62,504 bases of DNA from Falsirhodobacter sp. 20TX0035 (lineage in GTDB: Bacteria > Pseudomonadota > Alphaproteobacteria > Rhodobacterales > Rhodobacteraceae), in assembly GCF_028307215.1 (NCBI RefSeq), contig NZ_JAQMHV010000015.1:1-62504 (forward strand), written 5' to 3'. The notes below the pieces were generated by a model, which was given only the letters and a program-made list of their open reading frames with translations, did not search any database and was not told where the DNA came from. Positions 54,047-62,209 of the stretch are shown here, piece by piece. The first letter of the stretch is position 1. The number at the start of each line of letters is the position of its first letter. Both the position numbers and the translations under genes were made by a program.

Positions 54047-54929
54047 TGTTCGAATACTGCCTGTCAAAGATCCATTTGTGCATTCTGTACAATGCCACTG
54101 CATGTAAGCTTCGCTTGGCATCTTTATAACCCATCTTTCGCCAAGGCTTGACCTTCCCGTGGTAGTGGATAATCCCACTTCTTTCCTGTTCTGTCTCAGC
54201 GCTAGCGCCATAAAGGCGTTCGGTCCGGGTTCGTTGCAGGACCGCTCTCCCGCGGGAGTCGTTCCAAGCAGGGTTAAGATGTTTTATCCTACCGCGGAAT
54301 AAATGGTTGATGTGATCTTGATCGAAGTTTCGATAGTTAGAAGCCTTATTGAAATCGCTAAGTCCTGAATAGATACATTTATTTCCACGAATGGAAACGC
54401 AGTCTAGCAACAGAACACCAGCATTAACATAATCCGCCGGGGGATATGGTGCCATGATTTGCTCGGTTTCAGCCTGACGATCCCAAGTTTTCCCGTGCGT
54501 CAACAGGTCCAGACGTTTGACCACTCCGAAATCCCTTACGCCACCGATAAGATTTCCCTTGAGATCAATATTATACAAATCGTCCAAATCACGCTTCACC
54601 AAGGTATCACCATCGATATATATGACCCGTTCCTGAACCAAGCTCGGCAACAGCAGCCGCGCTAGTGAGGTTTTCGATAGGTGGCGGACCTTCTCAGGCG
54701 CTGAACCGAAGTGATCGTCCGTAAGCAGGTGAAATTGGATGTTTACCTCTCTCTCGCCCGCAATCCTGCGGAGCACATCCATAGCATGGCTGGTAAGGTT
54801 CAGACTGAGGATGTCGATATGTCGCAGGTTCGGAGTTGATCGCGTTGCAGACCACAGCGACAAGGCGGTTGGACCAAAGAAACCCATGTCCGTGCCAAAA
54901 GCTATCCTTGCCCCTATGATCCCTGCCAA
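54033..54929 (-). CDS. GT8-family glycosyltransferase, prophage cargo
   Basis: The product is 298 aa. The GT8 pattern is RIAFGTDMGFFGPTALSLWS, the DxD in RVIYIDGDTLVKRDLDDLY (~105), VNAGVLLLDC (~170) and IIHYHGKVKPWRKMGY at the C-terminal side. It uses a retaining mechanism and an NDP-sugar donor. An in-frame stop lies just upstream, so the start must be TTG at 54929; GGGGACGGA precedes it. Low GC matches the neighbouring ELM1-like gene. The pair probably alters surface glycan of the lysogen and so may block superinfection. Confidence 0.85.
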   Translation of the reverse strand: MAGIIGARIAFGTDMGFFGPTALSLWSATRSTPNLRHIDILSLNLTSHAMDVLRRIAGEREVNIQFHLLTDDHFGSAPEKVRHLSKTSLARLLLPSLVQERVIYIDGDTLVKRDLDDLYNIDLKGNLIGGVRDFGVVKRLDLLTHGKTWDRQAETEQIMAPYPPADYVNAGVLLLDCVSIRGNKCIYSGLSDFNKASNYRNFDQDHINHLFRGRIKHLNPAWNDSRGRAVLQRTRTERLYGASAETEQERSGIIHYHGKVKPWRKMGYKDAKRSLHAVALYRMHKWIFDRQYSNIIFY

Positions 54930-55133
54930 TTATCCGTCCCCGCGTGCGTTGAAGCGTTAATCACCCTCCGCTTGAGCGTCGGCTAACAGTCCCAAGTATA
55001 CGCAATTCGGCGTTAGATTCACCAGCCTAGAGACCGTCGGGCCTGATCGCGTAGGCGTCACGCAGCCGGTCGGGCTGAGGGAACGACCTTCGATGCAGCC
55101 GAAGCCCCCGCCGAGGGGCGGTGGCGGTTCTCA

Positions 55134-55343
55134 TCAGCGCGAGGCGCGGCACCCCGCATCGATCCTCGCGATCAGCGTCTGGCCCGTAACCACCACCCGA
55201 TCGCTGCCCTCATCCGCCAGCGCTCCTGCATGCGCGGCCCGATCGCCACGGGTGGCATCGCAGATCGCATCACCGCTGGTCGGGATCGCGGTTGCGCAGC
55301 CACTCACGGCCAGCATGGGCATTGCCAGTAACATCTGCCGCAT
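55134..55343 (-). CDS. Rz1-like outer-membrane spanin lipoprotein
   Basis: The product is 69 aa. It starts MRQMLLAMPMLAVSGCATAI, a lipoprotein signal with Cys15 as the likely lipidated residue. GGGAG lies seven bases before the ATG. The gene starts inside the preceding spanin gene in another frame and runs past its end, the usual Rz/Rz1 arrangement. It should pair with the Rz-like protein to fuse inner and outer membranes in the last step of lysis. Confidence 0.75.
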   Translation of the reverse strand: MRQMLLAMPMLAVSGCATAIPTSGDAICDATRGDRAAHAGALADEGSDRVVVTGQTLIARIDAGCRASR

Positions 55344-55503
55344 CGGCGTTCTCCCTCGTGTTGATGTAGGATTGCGTCTGGCGCTGCCGTTCGGCCTGCA
55401 CCTGCTGCGCCTTCCCTTTCGACTTGCCGCGCAGGTAGGCGACCAGAACAGCCGCAATGGCCGTCCCGATCGCTCCGAGGATGGAGATCAGCCCTTCCAT
55501 CAT
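55270..55503 (-). CDS. Rz-like inner-membrane spanin
   Basis: The product is 77 aa (an alternative ATG three bases in gives 76). An N-terminal span (LISILGAIGTAIAAVLVAYL) is followed by a charged helix (GKSKGKAQQVQAERQRQTQSYI), as in Rz-type i-spanins. Its ATGs overlap the holin stop. Rz1 starts within it at 55343 in another frame. It belongs to the endolysin-holin-spanin block. Confidence 0.75.
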   Translation of the reverse strand: MMEGLISILGAIGTAIAAVLVAYLRGKSKGKAQQVQAERQRQTQSYINTRENADAADVTGNAHAGREWLRNRDPDQR

Positions 55504-55709
55504 TCCACCGGGGCGTTTAAGCGATCGGGCACGACATAGCCGATCGCCATGGCGATCAGGATCCCCGCCAGCGTCGACATGCCAGGACCAGAGAACGCGG
55601 GCCACGCCGCGAACACCTCGGACCAGGCGGAGGTGATGACGGCCGCGCTTATGCCTCCCGCCATCAGCTTGTTCGTGGGTGCGAGGGAGGTCTGTTTTGC
55701 AAGGCTCAT
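55500..55709 (-). CDS. Phage holin
   Basis: The product is 69 aa with two spans (LMAGGISAAVITSAWSEVFAAW and GPGMSTLAGILIAMAIGYVV) and a short polar N-terminus. GGAG lies five bases before the ATG, which overlaps the endolysin stop (ATGA). Its place between endolysin and spanins fits a class II holin, which makes the pore that releases or activates the endolysin. Confidence 0.8.
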   Translation of the reverse strand: MSLAKQTSLAPTNKLMAGGISAAVITSAWSEVFAAWPAFSGPGMSTLAGILIAMAIGYVVPDRLNAPVE

Positions 55710-56539
55710 GCTGTCTCCAATTCAGGGGTAAGAACGGCCCACGTTTTCGGGCCAATGATGCCGTCTGGTGTCAGGCCAACGGAGGTCTGGAAGGCGATGG
55801 TGGCGTCGTAGGTGTCCGCGCCGAAGATCCCGTCCACGCCCTCGGGATCGAAGCCGAGCGCGCGGAGGCGCTTCTGCGCCAGCCGCACCGCCTTGCCCCG
55901 CGCCCCGAGGCCGATGTTCGGATGCGCCGCGTCGATCGCGTCCGGGATCCGCTGCCACTTGGCGAAGGCGGCTGCGAGACGGATGTGGTAGCCGTGGGTG
56001 GCATAGCCCGCCCCGTTGTAGCCGCGCGCGAAGCCGGACCAGTCGTGGCGGCGCAGTTCGTCGTCCAGTCCCTCGGACTGGATGAAGCGGATCATGGCCT
56101 CCAGCCCCGCCTTTTCGCTGTCGCAGAAGGCCACCACCAAGTCGCCGGCCGAGGCATAGCCCGCGGCCTTGTGGTTGAAACCCATGATCTGGCCGAGGCC
56201 CCAGCTGCACGACCGCAGCGCCGCGTTCGGGTCCAGCCGCATCGCCTGCGCCAGACGCGGATAGCTGTCGGAGGGATAGCTGCCCGCCTTCCACTTCGGA
56301 TAGGCCAGCCCCTGCTCCTCGGCGGCCATGCGCTTCGGCCCCGCCCCCAACTCGCGCCAGAACACGTGCGGCTCAAACAGCATGCGCGGGCGGCCCTGCC
56401 AATCGAACCCGCCCCCGGCGGTCTCCACCTCGATCACGGCGCGGATCTCGTCTTCGCCCGTACCGATCAGGCGGCCACATCGGGCCACGTCTATATCCGT
56501 CAGCCGCACAGCGCGGCCCTTGAACCCTGCAGGGATCAT
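55706..56539 (-). CDS. Phage endolysin, N-acetylmuramidase with peptidoglycan-binding domain
   Basis: The product is 277 aa. The first ~190 residues match the N-acetylmuramidase (DUF3380-type) domain: AVIEVETAGGGFD (catalytic Glu), RPRMLFEPHVFWRE and SCSWGLGQIMGFNHKAAGY. The C-terminal ~70 residues are PG_binding_1 (GKAVRLAQKRLRALGFDPEGVDGIFGADT). The ATG at 56539 has GGAG six bases upstream; a TTG at 56551 is possible. It degrades peptidoglycan at lysis. A terminator-RBS module lies immediately upstream. Confidence 0.92.
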   Translation of the reverse strand: MIPAGFKGRAVRLTDIDVARCGRLIGTGEDEIRAVIEVETAGGGFDWQGRPRMLFEPHVFWRELGAGPKRMAAEEQGLAYPKWKAGSYPSDSYPRLAQAMRLDPNAALRSCSWGLGQIMGFNHKAAGYASAGDLVVAFCDSEKAGLEAMIRFIQSEGLDDELRRHDWSGFARGYNGAGYATHGYHIRLAAAFAKWQRIPDAIDAAHPNIGLGARGKAVRLAQKRLRALGFDPEGVDGIFGADTYDATIAFQTSVGLTPDGIIGPKTWAVLTPELETA

Positions 56540-56554
56540 TGGTGTCTCCAAATG

Positions 56555-56579
56555 AAAAAGCCCCGCACGATGGCGGGGC
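56555..56579 (-). terminator. Terminator-RBS module upstream of endolysin
   Basis: GCCCCGC/GCGGGGC (7-bp stem, 6-base loop, 56560-56579) is followed on the minus strand by TTTTT, then directly by CATTTGGAGACACC and the endolysin start. The same layout occurs at 59023-59044. Confidence 0.75.
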
Positions 56580-56645
56580 GAATTTAGGGAAAAAAGTCTG
56601 CGAGACTCAGGCTGACGCTTTCTCCATCAACCCTAGGTGAGTGAT

Positions 56646-56909
56646 ATGTTTGCCAGTCGTTGTGAGGTACCAGTGACACCAGCGTGGACTGAGCCTGTCA
56701 TCATCGCCGCAACCGGCGAGAAGATCAGCAACAGCCAGGAAGCGTTGCTTTTTCTGAACCGGCACTGGCAGACGCTTCCCATCCGAGAACGCTCCGCGCT
56801 GTTTCGACGACTTCTGGCGGCAAGGAATGGGCACGGGACACATGCAAGAGCCCGTCTGGCGTTCATCGCGCTTGTAAAAGCCATCCCGCCCGAGCAAGGC
56901 TCGCTGTGA
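56646..56909 (+). CDS. DUF982 family protein
   Basis: The product is 87 aa. The family outline is seen: VPVTPAWTEPVIIAATG, then ISNSQEALLFLNRHWQ, and a C-terminal ARLAFIALVKAIPPE. DUF982 proteins are short, of unknown function, common in alphaproteobacteria and often on mobile DNA. The ATG at 56646 is preceded by AGGTG; a GTG at 56637 is possible. It is on the opposite strand to the surrounding phage genes, so it may be cargo. Confidence 0.7.
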   Translation: MFASRCEVPVTPAWTEPVIIAATGEKISNSQEALLFLNRHWQTLPIRERSALFRRLLAARNGHGTHARARLAFIALVKAIPPEQGSL

Positions 56910-57067
56910 AAAGAAATGACCAGCCCCGTATTGTCCCTATTGACGACGGAATTACTCTCCTTATGGTTGTTTAAGTTGAGGCAGACCAGCTGTCAGAGAA
57001 GGGCCTGGCAGGGCGAAAGCCCCGGAAGCGCAGCAGGTGCCTCAGCGCTCTTCACCACGAAACCCGC

Positions 57068-57373
57068 CTAGGTTCTGCTTTGTTGATATGACGGTAGCAT
57101 TACCGTCTGTCGCATCGCGTCGGCCACGTGGCCTTGGACTATGATTTTATCGCAATGCAATGCAACTTTGACGTTACCTGATCCGTAGGTGCATCGAGTG
57201 GGCAGGGGTAAGTCCTTAAGAGTGTGCCTTTGTGTTTGTGTAAGCCCTGTCCACTCACAACCGGCTTCGACTTCACCGTACGATCCTTGATCGCCAAGCT
57301 TGTGATTATTTGGGGCAGGATTGCCCCTGATGTGTTGTGGGATAAGGACGTTAGCCCGAAGCCGGAATGTCAT
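57068..57373 (-). CDS. Phage hypothetical protein, coupled to tail fibre
   Basis: The product is 101 aa and not recognised. It is short, soluble and rich in His/Thr. Its ATG overlaps the tail-fibre stop (ATGA), so it is translated with it. It could be a fibre chaperone or a fibre-tip fragment. The base composition is lower in GC than the fibre gene. Confidence 0.55.
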   Translation of the reverse strand: MTFRLRANVLIPQHIRGNPAPNNHKLGDQGSYGEVEAGCEWTGLTQTQRHTLKDLPLPTRCTYGSGNVKVALHCDKIIVQGHVADAMRQTVMLPSYQQSRT

Positions 57374-58644
57374 GATCCACGCCCGTAAAGGTGCAGACTG
57401 CGCACGGCTGACCGGCCACGTTGCGTGGTCAGGGTGCAGTCGACCCGGTACCGCTGATGCGGCCGCCCACCCCCGATCCAGATCACCGCCTGCGGGGTGA
57501 TGAAGCCGCTGTCGCCAATCACCAGATCCGCCGGGACCGACCACGTGGCCGAAACCACCGCGTCCCTGTCGTCCGCCAGCGCCTCCAGCCACTCCGACCA
57601 GTCTATGGCATAATCCAGCACCTCGGCCGGGTGGTGGTAGATCCACGCGGGCGACACATCCGTCGCCATGACGGCCGGGACCGTGCGCGCCTCCGTCACC
57701 AGTCGCACCGGCAAGGTCACGCGCGGCCGTGCCAGCATCATCCGCAGCGATAAGGACTGCGCCGCCACCTGCGCGCGGGTGACCAGAGGAAGGCCACCCA
57801 ACACCACCGGCAGGCGCAAGCCCACCGGCATCAACCGCGTGACGGCCGCGAGGACCGGCCGGCCGAGGCGCAGCGGCAGGACAAGCCCCTGCGGCTGCAC
57901 CACGATCGCCTGCACCCGGAAGGTGCCGTCCGCCGTGAAGTCGTGGACCGTGTCGTCGCCCACTTGGGTGATTGTGCCGCCCGTCGCGCGGATCGTGCCT
58001 GTGCGGTAGCGGATGACGATCCGGCCGGACCCGCCCTGGCCCGGCGCGCTGCCGTTGCCATAGGCCCCACCCCCGCCACCCCCGAAGCCGTCCACCGCAT
58101 CCGCGCCGTTCGCCCCGGCGTTAGTGCCACCCGCCGAGGTGCCAGCACGTCGCCCGCCACCACCCCCGGACCCGAAGACCCGGAGCAGCCCGAGGATGTC
58201 CGAACTGATGCCTTCGCCCCCGGTGCTTCCGGCCGAGCCATCCAGACCCGGCCGACGCGCACCGCCACCGCCACCGCCATGGCGTTCGCCGTTGCTGCCT
58301 GATCCGACGCCACCGCCACCAACCTGACCGCCCTGCGCCTGCCCGCCGAGGGTGTTGGCCCCGGTGCTGCCCGCACCGCCCGATCCGCTCCACCCGTCCA
58401 CACCCGATCCGCCCGACGATCCCTTCGGACCGCCCACGGCCGTCAGACCGAAGATCGAGGTGTCGGAGACGGAGGGCGCGGTGGACACGCCCCCTAGGCC
58501 CACCCGGACCGGATAGACCCCGACCTTCAGGTCACGCAGCGCCTCGGTGACCTGACCGCCCGCGCCCCCGCCACCCGAGAACCCGCCCGCAGGCGCGCCA
58601 CCGGCCCCGCCGGGGCCGACCAGCAGAACCCGTGCCTGGCTCAT
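57370..58644 (-). CDS. Phage tail fibre protein, glycine-rich
   Basis: The product is 424 aa. Residues ~10-215 are a Gly/Ser-rich, collagen-like low-complexity shaft (GGAGG, GGGGGG repeats). The rest is beta-rich and ends HQRYRVDCTLTTQRGRSAVRSLHLYGRG, a C-terminal block I recognise from alphaproteobacterial phage tail or host-specificity proteins. It is likely the receptor-binding appendage. It starts one base after the stop of the preceding 120 aa gene and overlaps the next gene by four bases. Confidence 0.72.
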   Translation of the reverse strand: MSQARVLLVGPGGAGGAPAGGFSGGGGAGGQVTEALRDLKVGVYPVRVGLGGVSTAPSVSDTSIFGLTAVGGPKGSSGGSGVDGWSGSGGAGSTGANTLGGQAQGGQVGGGGVGSGSNGERHGGGGGGARRPGLDGSAGSTGGEGISSDILGLLRVFGSGGGGGRRAGTSAGGTNAGANGADAVDGFGGGGGGAYGNGSAPGQGGSGRIVIRYRTGTIRATGGTITQVGDDTVHDFTADGTFRVQAIVVQPQGLVLPLRLGRPVLAAVTRLMPVGLRLPVVLGGLPLVTRAQVAAQSLSLRMMLARPRVTLPVRLVTEARTVPAVMATDVSPAWIYHHPAEVLDYAIDWSEWLEALADDRDAVVSATWSVPADLVIGDSGFITPQAVIWIGGGRPHQRYRVDCTLTTQRGRSAVRSLHLYGRGS

Positions 58645-58645
58645 G

Positions 58646-59008
58646 TCAGGCCACCGGACCGGGCAGCGTTACATCGAAGGTGCTGCTGACGATCGGGTCA
58701 CCGAGGTTGACGGCCTTCGACCCGGCCAGCGGCCCGGACGCCAGCAGCGTATCGCCCTGCACCAGCGCGTAGTGGGTCAGAACTCCCCCCGCCTTGTAGT
58801 TGCTACCTTCCTGCACCGAGGCGACGATCATCCGGCCACCTGCGGGCGCGTCTATCGGCAGGGTAAAGGCCACGGGCGCATCGCCCAGCGACATGGCCTG
58901 CGCAAAGGCCAGGGTGGACGGGGCATCCGTGCAGAACAGGATGGTGCCCGCGCGCGAGATCGCGATCAGCGCCGCGTCCAGCACGGCGTTGTTGACAGTG
59001 GCAGACAT
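58646..59008 (-). CDS. Phage tail-associated hypothetical protein
   Basis: The product is 120 aa with a likely all-beta fold (TLAFAQAMSLGDAPVAFTLPI...). GGAGAG lies three bases before the ATG, and a terminator-RBS module lies upstream (59023-59044). It is directly upstream of the fibre gene and probably a tail or baseplate component. Confidence 0.65.
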   Translation of the reverse strand: MSATVNNAVLDAALIAISRAGTILFCTDAPSTLAFAQAMSLGDAPVAFTLPIDAPAGGRMIVASVQEGSNYKAGGVLTHYALVQGDTLLASGPLAGSKAVNLGDPIVSSTFDVTLPGPVA

Positions 59009-59022
59009 GGTCTCTCCATATG

Positions 59023-59044
59023 AAAAAGCCCGCCAGTGGCGGGC
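59023..59044 (-). terminator. Terminator-RBS module upstream of tail gene
   Basis: GCCCGCC/GGCGGGC (7-bp stem, 3-base loop) is followed on the minus strand by TTTTT and then CATATGGAGAGACC before the start of the 120 aa gene. It is near-identical in layout to 56555-56579. Confidence 0.75.
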
Positions 59045-59209
59045 GGGTTAAGTAGATTGCGGCTCAGTAAAGGGGGCGGTGGCGAAGAGCCCTAACCGGA
59101 CGTTCTTCTCAAACCGCATACGGCATATGCAGCGTAGTCTTCCGGCGACAGCGCTGCATATGCGCATCCTGCGAAGTCGGCCTTGGCCGGGCCCGCAGAA
59201 CGGCGGCCA

Positions 59210-59683
59210 TCACTCGGCCAGGACGGCGGCCCCGGCCTCGGCGATGGCCTGATCGTGGTCCGGCGTATCGGCGGAGACGCCGATTGCCCCCACGACCTGC
59301 CCGTCCACGATCAGCGGCAGGCCGCCCTTCATCATCACGAAGCCGCCCGCCGTCGCCGCCGCCGCGCGCGAGCCGTTGATGGCGGTCTCCAGATCACCGC
59401 TGGGCCGCGCGAAAAGGGCCGCCGTGCGGGCCTTACCGGGCGCGACCGTCACCCCGGCGGGCACGGCCGCATCGTCCATGCGCGCGAAGGCCAGAAGATC
59501 GCCCGCGGGATCGGTAACGGCAACGACCCCCGGCCAGCCTTCGGCGGCGGCCTTTTCCAATGCGGCATCGACCACGTCCTGAGCGGTCTGCAGGGTGATA
59601 ACGGGCTGCATGCGAACCTCCGCGCTCAGCGGCAGCGCAAGGGCGCCGAAGGTTGTCATCGCGACAAGGCAGGTCTTAATCAT
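59210..59683 (-). CDS. HbpS/GlcG-like heme-binding domain protein, secreted
   Basis: The product is 157 aa. A signal peptide (MIKTCLVAMTTFGALALPLSA) precedes a GlcG/HbpS domain: AAAEGWPGVVAVTDPAGDLLAFARMDDA, GKARTAALFARPS and QVVGAIGVSADTPDHDQAIAEAG. Such proteins bind heme or sense redox state, or act in small-molecule catabolism. GGAG lies six bases before the ATG at 59683. It is divergent from a LysR gene with a shared operator candidate. The pair interrupts the phage tail genes and looks like cargo. Confidence 0.82.
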   Translation of the reverse strand: MIKTCLVAMTTFGALALPLSAEVRMQPVITLQTAQDVVDAALEKAAAEGWPGVVAVTDPAGDLLAFARMDDAAVPAGVTVAPGKARTAALFARPSGDLETAINGSRAAAATAGGFVMMKGGLPLIVDGQVVGAIGVSADTPDHDQAIAEAGAAVLAE

Positions 59684-59758
59684 CATCGTCTCCATGTGTT
59701 GTGACGAAGAGGTAGCGCAGCCGTCGCGCGACTTCATTTGCGATATCTTGCCCGATCG

Positions 59759-59773
59759 TTAGCTTGCAGCTAA
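59759..59773. promoter_or_regulatory. LysR-type operator candidate
   Basis: TTAGCT-tgc-AGCTAA is a perfect 6-bp-arm palindrome with the T-N11-A core (59760-59772) of LysR sites. It lies between the divergent HbpS-like and LysR genes, 10 bases before the LysR ATG. Confidence 0.65.
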
Positions 59774-59782
59774 TGACCGGGC

Positions 59783-60661
59783 ATGCTGGAACTTCGCCAT
59801 TACCGCTACCTCGCCGCTATCCGGGACGAACTAAGCTTCGTGCGCGCCGCACAGAGGCTTGGCATCTCAGTCCCGACGCTGTCGGTGCAGGTGCGCCACG
59901 CCGAGGATCACGTGGGCTTCCCGATCTTCGAGAGGACGAGCCGGCGCGTGCGCCCGACCCGCACCGGTGCGCTGTTCCTCCGCTCCGTGGACCAGGTGCT
60001 GCAGGCCGCCGGCCTCGCCGAGGCTGTGGCGGGCGATCTTCTGCGCGGCATGGGCGGAGAGGTCCGGCTGGGTTATGTCGGCTCGGCCGCCTATTCCGGT
60101 GTGCTCCAGCGCCTTGTCCGCGCTTTCGAGGAGGCCTGTCCATCCGCCACACTGATCGCGGAGGAGCATGTGATGGAAGACCTGCCGCGCATGGTGGCGG
60201 AGCATCGCCTCGACCTTGCTCTCGTTCGCGCACCGGTGCGCGTCCGGGCCGGACTGGTCGGGATTGGGATGTCGTCCGATCATTTCGTGGCAGCGATCTC
60301 GACGCGGCTTCCCCTGCCGGAGGGGGATTACGTCCGCTCGCAGGACCTGCACGATCTCCCCTTCATCCTGCCGGAACAGGTGTTCGGCACCGAGGAGGTC
60401 GGCCGCAGGGGGCAGTTTCAGCCGCGCGTCATTCTGACGCCGGGATCGCTTGTGGCCGTCCTCACCCAGGTCGCGCTGCGGAACGCCGTGGCGATCATTC
60501 CCAGCATGCTGCGGAATACGATCCAGCTGGAAGGCGTGACCTTCCGGGAGATCGACGGGCCACAGATTCTCTCCGGCATCACTGGCGTCGGTCGGGCGAA
60601 CGAGGACACGCCCGTCGTCGCGAGACTTCTAGAACTTGCCGCTGCACTGCCGCCCGACTGA
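59783..60661 (+). CDS. LysR-family transcriptional regulator
   Basis: The product is 292 aa. The N-terminal winged HTH (MLELRHYRYLAAIRDELSFVRAAQRLGISVPTLSVQVRHAED) is complete, with a LysR substrate-binding domain from ~90 (GEVRLGYVGSAAYSGVL, DLALVRAPV, PGSLVAVLTQVALRNAVAIIP). Its divergent partner (HbpS-like, 59210-59683) and the T-N11-A palindrome at 59759-59773 suggest it controls that gene and itself. The inducer is unknown. Its location amid phage tail genes marks it as cargo. Confidence 0.92.
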   Translation: MLELRHYRYLAAIRDELSFVRAAQRLGISVPTLSVQVRHAEDHVGFPIFERTSRRVRPTRTGALFLRSVDQVLQAAGLAEAVAGDLLRGMGGEVRLGYVGSAAYSGVLQRLVRAFEEACPSATLIAEEHVMEDLPRMVAEHRLDLALVRAPVRVRAGLVGIGMSSDHFVAAISTRLPLPEGDYVRSQDLHDLPFILPEQVFGTEEVGRRGQFQPRVILTPGSLVAVLTQVALRNAVAIIPSMLRNTIQLEGVTFREIDGPQILSGITGVGRANEDTPVVARLLELAAALPPD

Positions 60662-60763
60662 TGGCAATGCTGTCGGCGCAATCTTCCAGTTGCATGCTGA
60701 TGACAGTGCGCCTCCTCCGCGCTCACCTGCGAATGTCGGGTTTGTCCCAAAAGCAGACTTACC

Positions 60764-61201
60764 TCACCCCGACTTCTTCCGTGACAGAACCGCCACCAGC
60801 GCCTCCAGCCGCCGCGCCACCCAGCCATCGCGCTCGGGATAGAACACCACCCGCCACAGGGGGTAGCGGTGCCGGTGCGCGGCGGGGATGCTGCGCTGCT
60901 GGAACAGCATCTGCATCAGCAGCGCCCAGATCAGCAGATAGTTGAAGAACGTGTTCGGCAGGCCCTGCCCGATCGCGCGCCGCCATTCGTCCGGAGCCAG
61001 CGCCCACCAGGCTGCCCGCAGCGCCATGCAGATCAGAAGCGCCGTCTGGCTCAACACCAGCGCGGCGACGGCCGGGGGAAGCCTGCGACAGCGGAAGGCC
61101 AGCGGCAGATACCACCGCAGCTGGCCCGCGAACAAAAGCCAGACCATGGCGCTGGTCAGCGTCTCCGTCAGGTCGAAGAAGTGTTTCACATGGTCATGCA
61201 T
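60764..61201 (-). CDS. Phage membrane protein of unknown function
   Basis: The product is 145 aa with three spans (~15-32, 45-65 and 85-100) and a basic C-terminal tail. It follows two small coiled-coil phage genes in the same direction. It is unrecognised; an immunity or superinfection role is possible but not shown. Confidence 0.6.
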   Translation of the reverse strand: MHDHVKHFFDLTETLTSAMVWLLFAGQLRWYLPLAFRCRRLPPAVAALVLSQTALLICMALRAAWWALAPDEWRRAIGQGLPNTFFNYLLIWALLMQMLFQQRSIPAAHRHRYPLWRVVFYPERDGWVARRLEALVAVLSRKKSG

Positions 61202-61391
61202 TCCCGCCCCGCTTGGCCTCCGTCATGTCTGATATGGCGTTCTGGATCTGGGCCGTCTTGGCAACGACTTCGCTGGAGGCGCGGTCCAGATCCTGTTGAC
61301 GCGCCGCCCGCTGGGCAAGAAGCGCATGGCATTCGCGCTCAATGGCGCTTTCCACCTCGGCGTAGCGCCGCCGGAACCACCGCCTACCCAT
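61194..61391 (-). CDS. Phage coiled-coil small protein
   Basis: The product is 65 aa, mostly helical (RRRYAEVESAIERECHALL...). It overlaps the upstream 97 aa gene by eight bases and the next gene by eight. It is unrecognised; a structural or regulatory phage protein. Confidence 0.55.
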   Translation of the reverse strand: MGRRWFRRRYAEVESAIERECHALLAQRAARQQDLDRASSEVVAKTAQIQNAISDMTEAKRGGNA

Positions 61392-61677
61392 GACGGCACC
61401 CCGGCTGGCGCTCCAGCATCTTGATGATCGCATCCCCGTTGGCGATCTGCCCGGCCGCCAATTCGGCGTAGCGTTCGACCGTGGCCGCCTGCTGCCGCCC
61501 GGCCTCGCGCAGATCCGCCAGCCGCGCCTCGTTGGCCTCGTGCAGGCGGCGCAGGACATCGTCCCGCTCCCCTTTTACGCTCCACCACATGTAGGCCAGC
61601 CAGCCGACGATGGGGCTGGAGGTGCCCAAGGCTTCCAGCAGCTTCAGGATCGGATCGATGGCCCCCACATCACCCAT
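61384..61677 (-). CDS. Phage single-span protein with helical domain
   Basis: The product is 97 aa. One span (PIVGWLAYMWWSVKG) is followed by a long helix (DDVLRRLHEANEARLADL...). It overlaps the gene upstream by eight bases. The layout resembles small phage proteins near tail genes, sometimes lysis accessories. It is not recognised further. Confidence 0.55.
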   Translation of the reverse strand: MGDVGAIDPILKLLEALGTSSPIVGWLAYMWWSVKGERDDVLRRLHEANEARLADLREAGRQQAATVERYAELAAGQIANGDAIIKMLERQPGCRHG

Positions 61678-62209
61678 CAAACACCCCCACCGCCGCCGCG
61701 ATGGCCGCCTCATCCTCCGCCGCCCCGATAGCCGCGATCGCCGTCAGGCGCACGGTCTCGATCACGGCCAGCGCCTCGCGGTCCAGGCGCGCCCGGTTCA
61801 GGATCACCTGCGCCACCTGATGCCCGTCTTCCCCCGTGATCCCGATCTCCGCCGCGATCAGCGGGAAGTCCGAGAGGTCGGGGGGCGAGGCCGCCACCCA
61901 CGCGGCGGCCTCCGCTTCCTTTTCGCGGTAGACGACATCCTGCCCCGCCACGAGGGTCAGGATGCTGGACCGGCGCAGGCCCGCCCGTTCGTTCACCGCC
62001 GCAACGGCCTCTGCGCGCAGGCGGGGCAGAACCTCGGCCCCGCGATGCATCAGCTGCCCGCCCTCCACCTTCCACAGCTGCGGGTCCGGGGTGTTGTCCG
62101 TCTCCACCTCGATCCGAGTGCCGGGCGGCGGGGCAAACCCCGCCACCCCGGCGCGGAGCGTGTAGCTGATGGCCCCGGTGTCCGGGTCGTAATAGACAAG
62201 CAGGCCCAT
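61670..62209 (-). CDS. Phage tail protein, probable
   Basis: The product is 179 aa. A beta-rich first third (LLVYYDPDTGAISYTLRAG, RIEVETDNTPDPQLWKVEGG) is followed by a helical C-terminus. The ATG (62209) overlaps the upstream TGA (TGATG), so it is coupled to the truncated gene beyond. The pattern is of a tail or fibre component. No family is certain. Confidence 0.55.
   Translation of the reverse strand: MGLLVYYDPDTGAISYTLRAGVAGFAPPPGTRIEVETDNTPDPQLWKVEGGQLMHRGAEVLPRLRAEAVAAVNERAGLRRSSILTLVAGQDVVYREKEAEAAAWVAASPPDLSDFPLIAAEIGITGEDGHQVAQVILNRARLDREALAVIETVRLTAIAAIGAAEDEAAIAAAVGVFDG

Noticed and set aside
58080-58340. G/C-rich repeats near the tail fibre
   Set aside because: They are Gly-rich coding repeats, not a separate repeat element.
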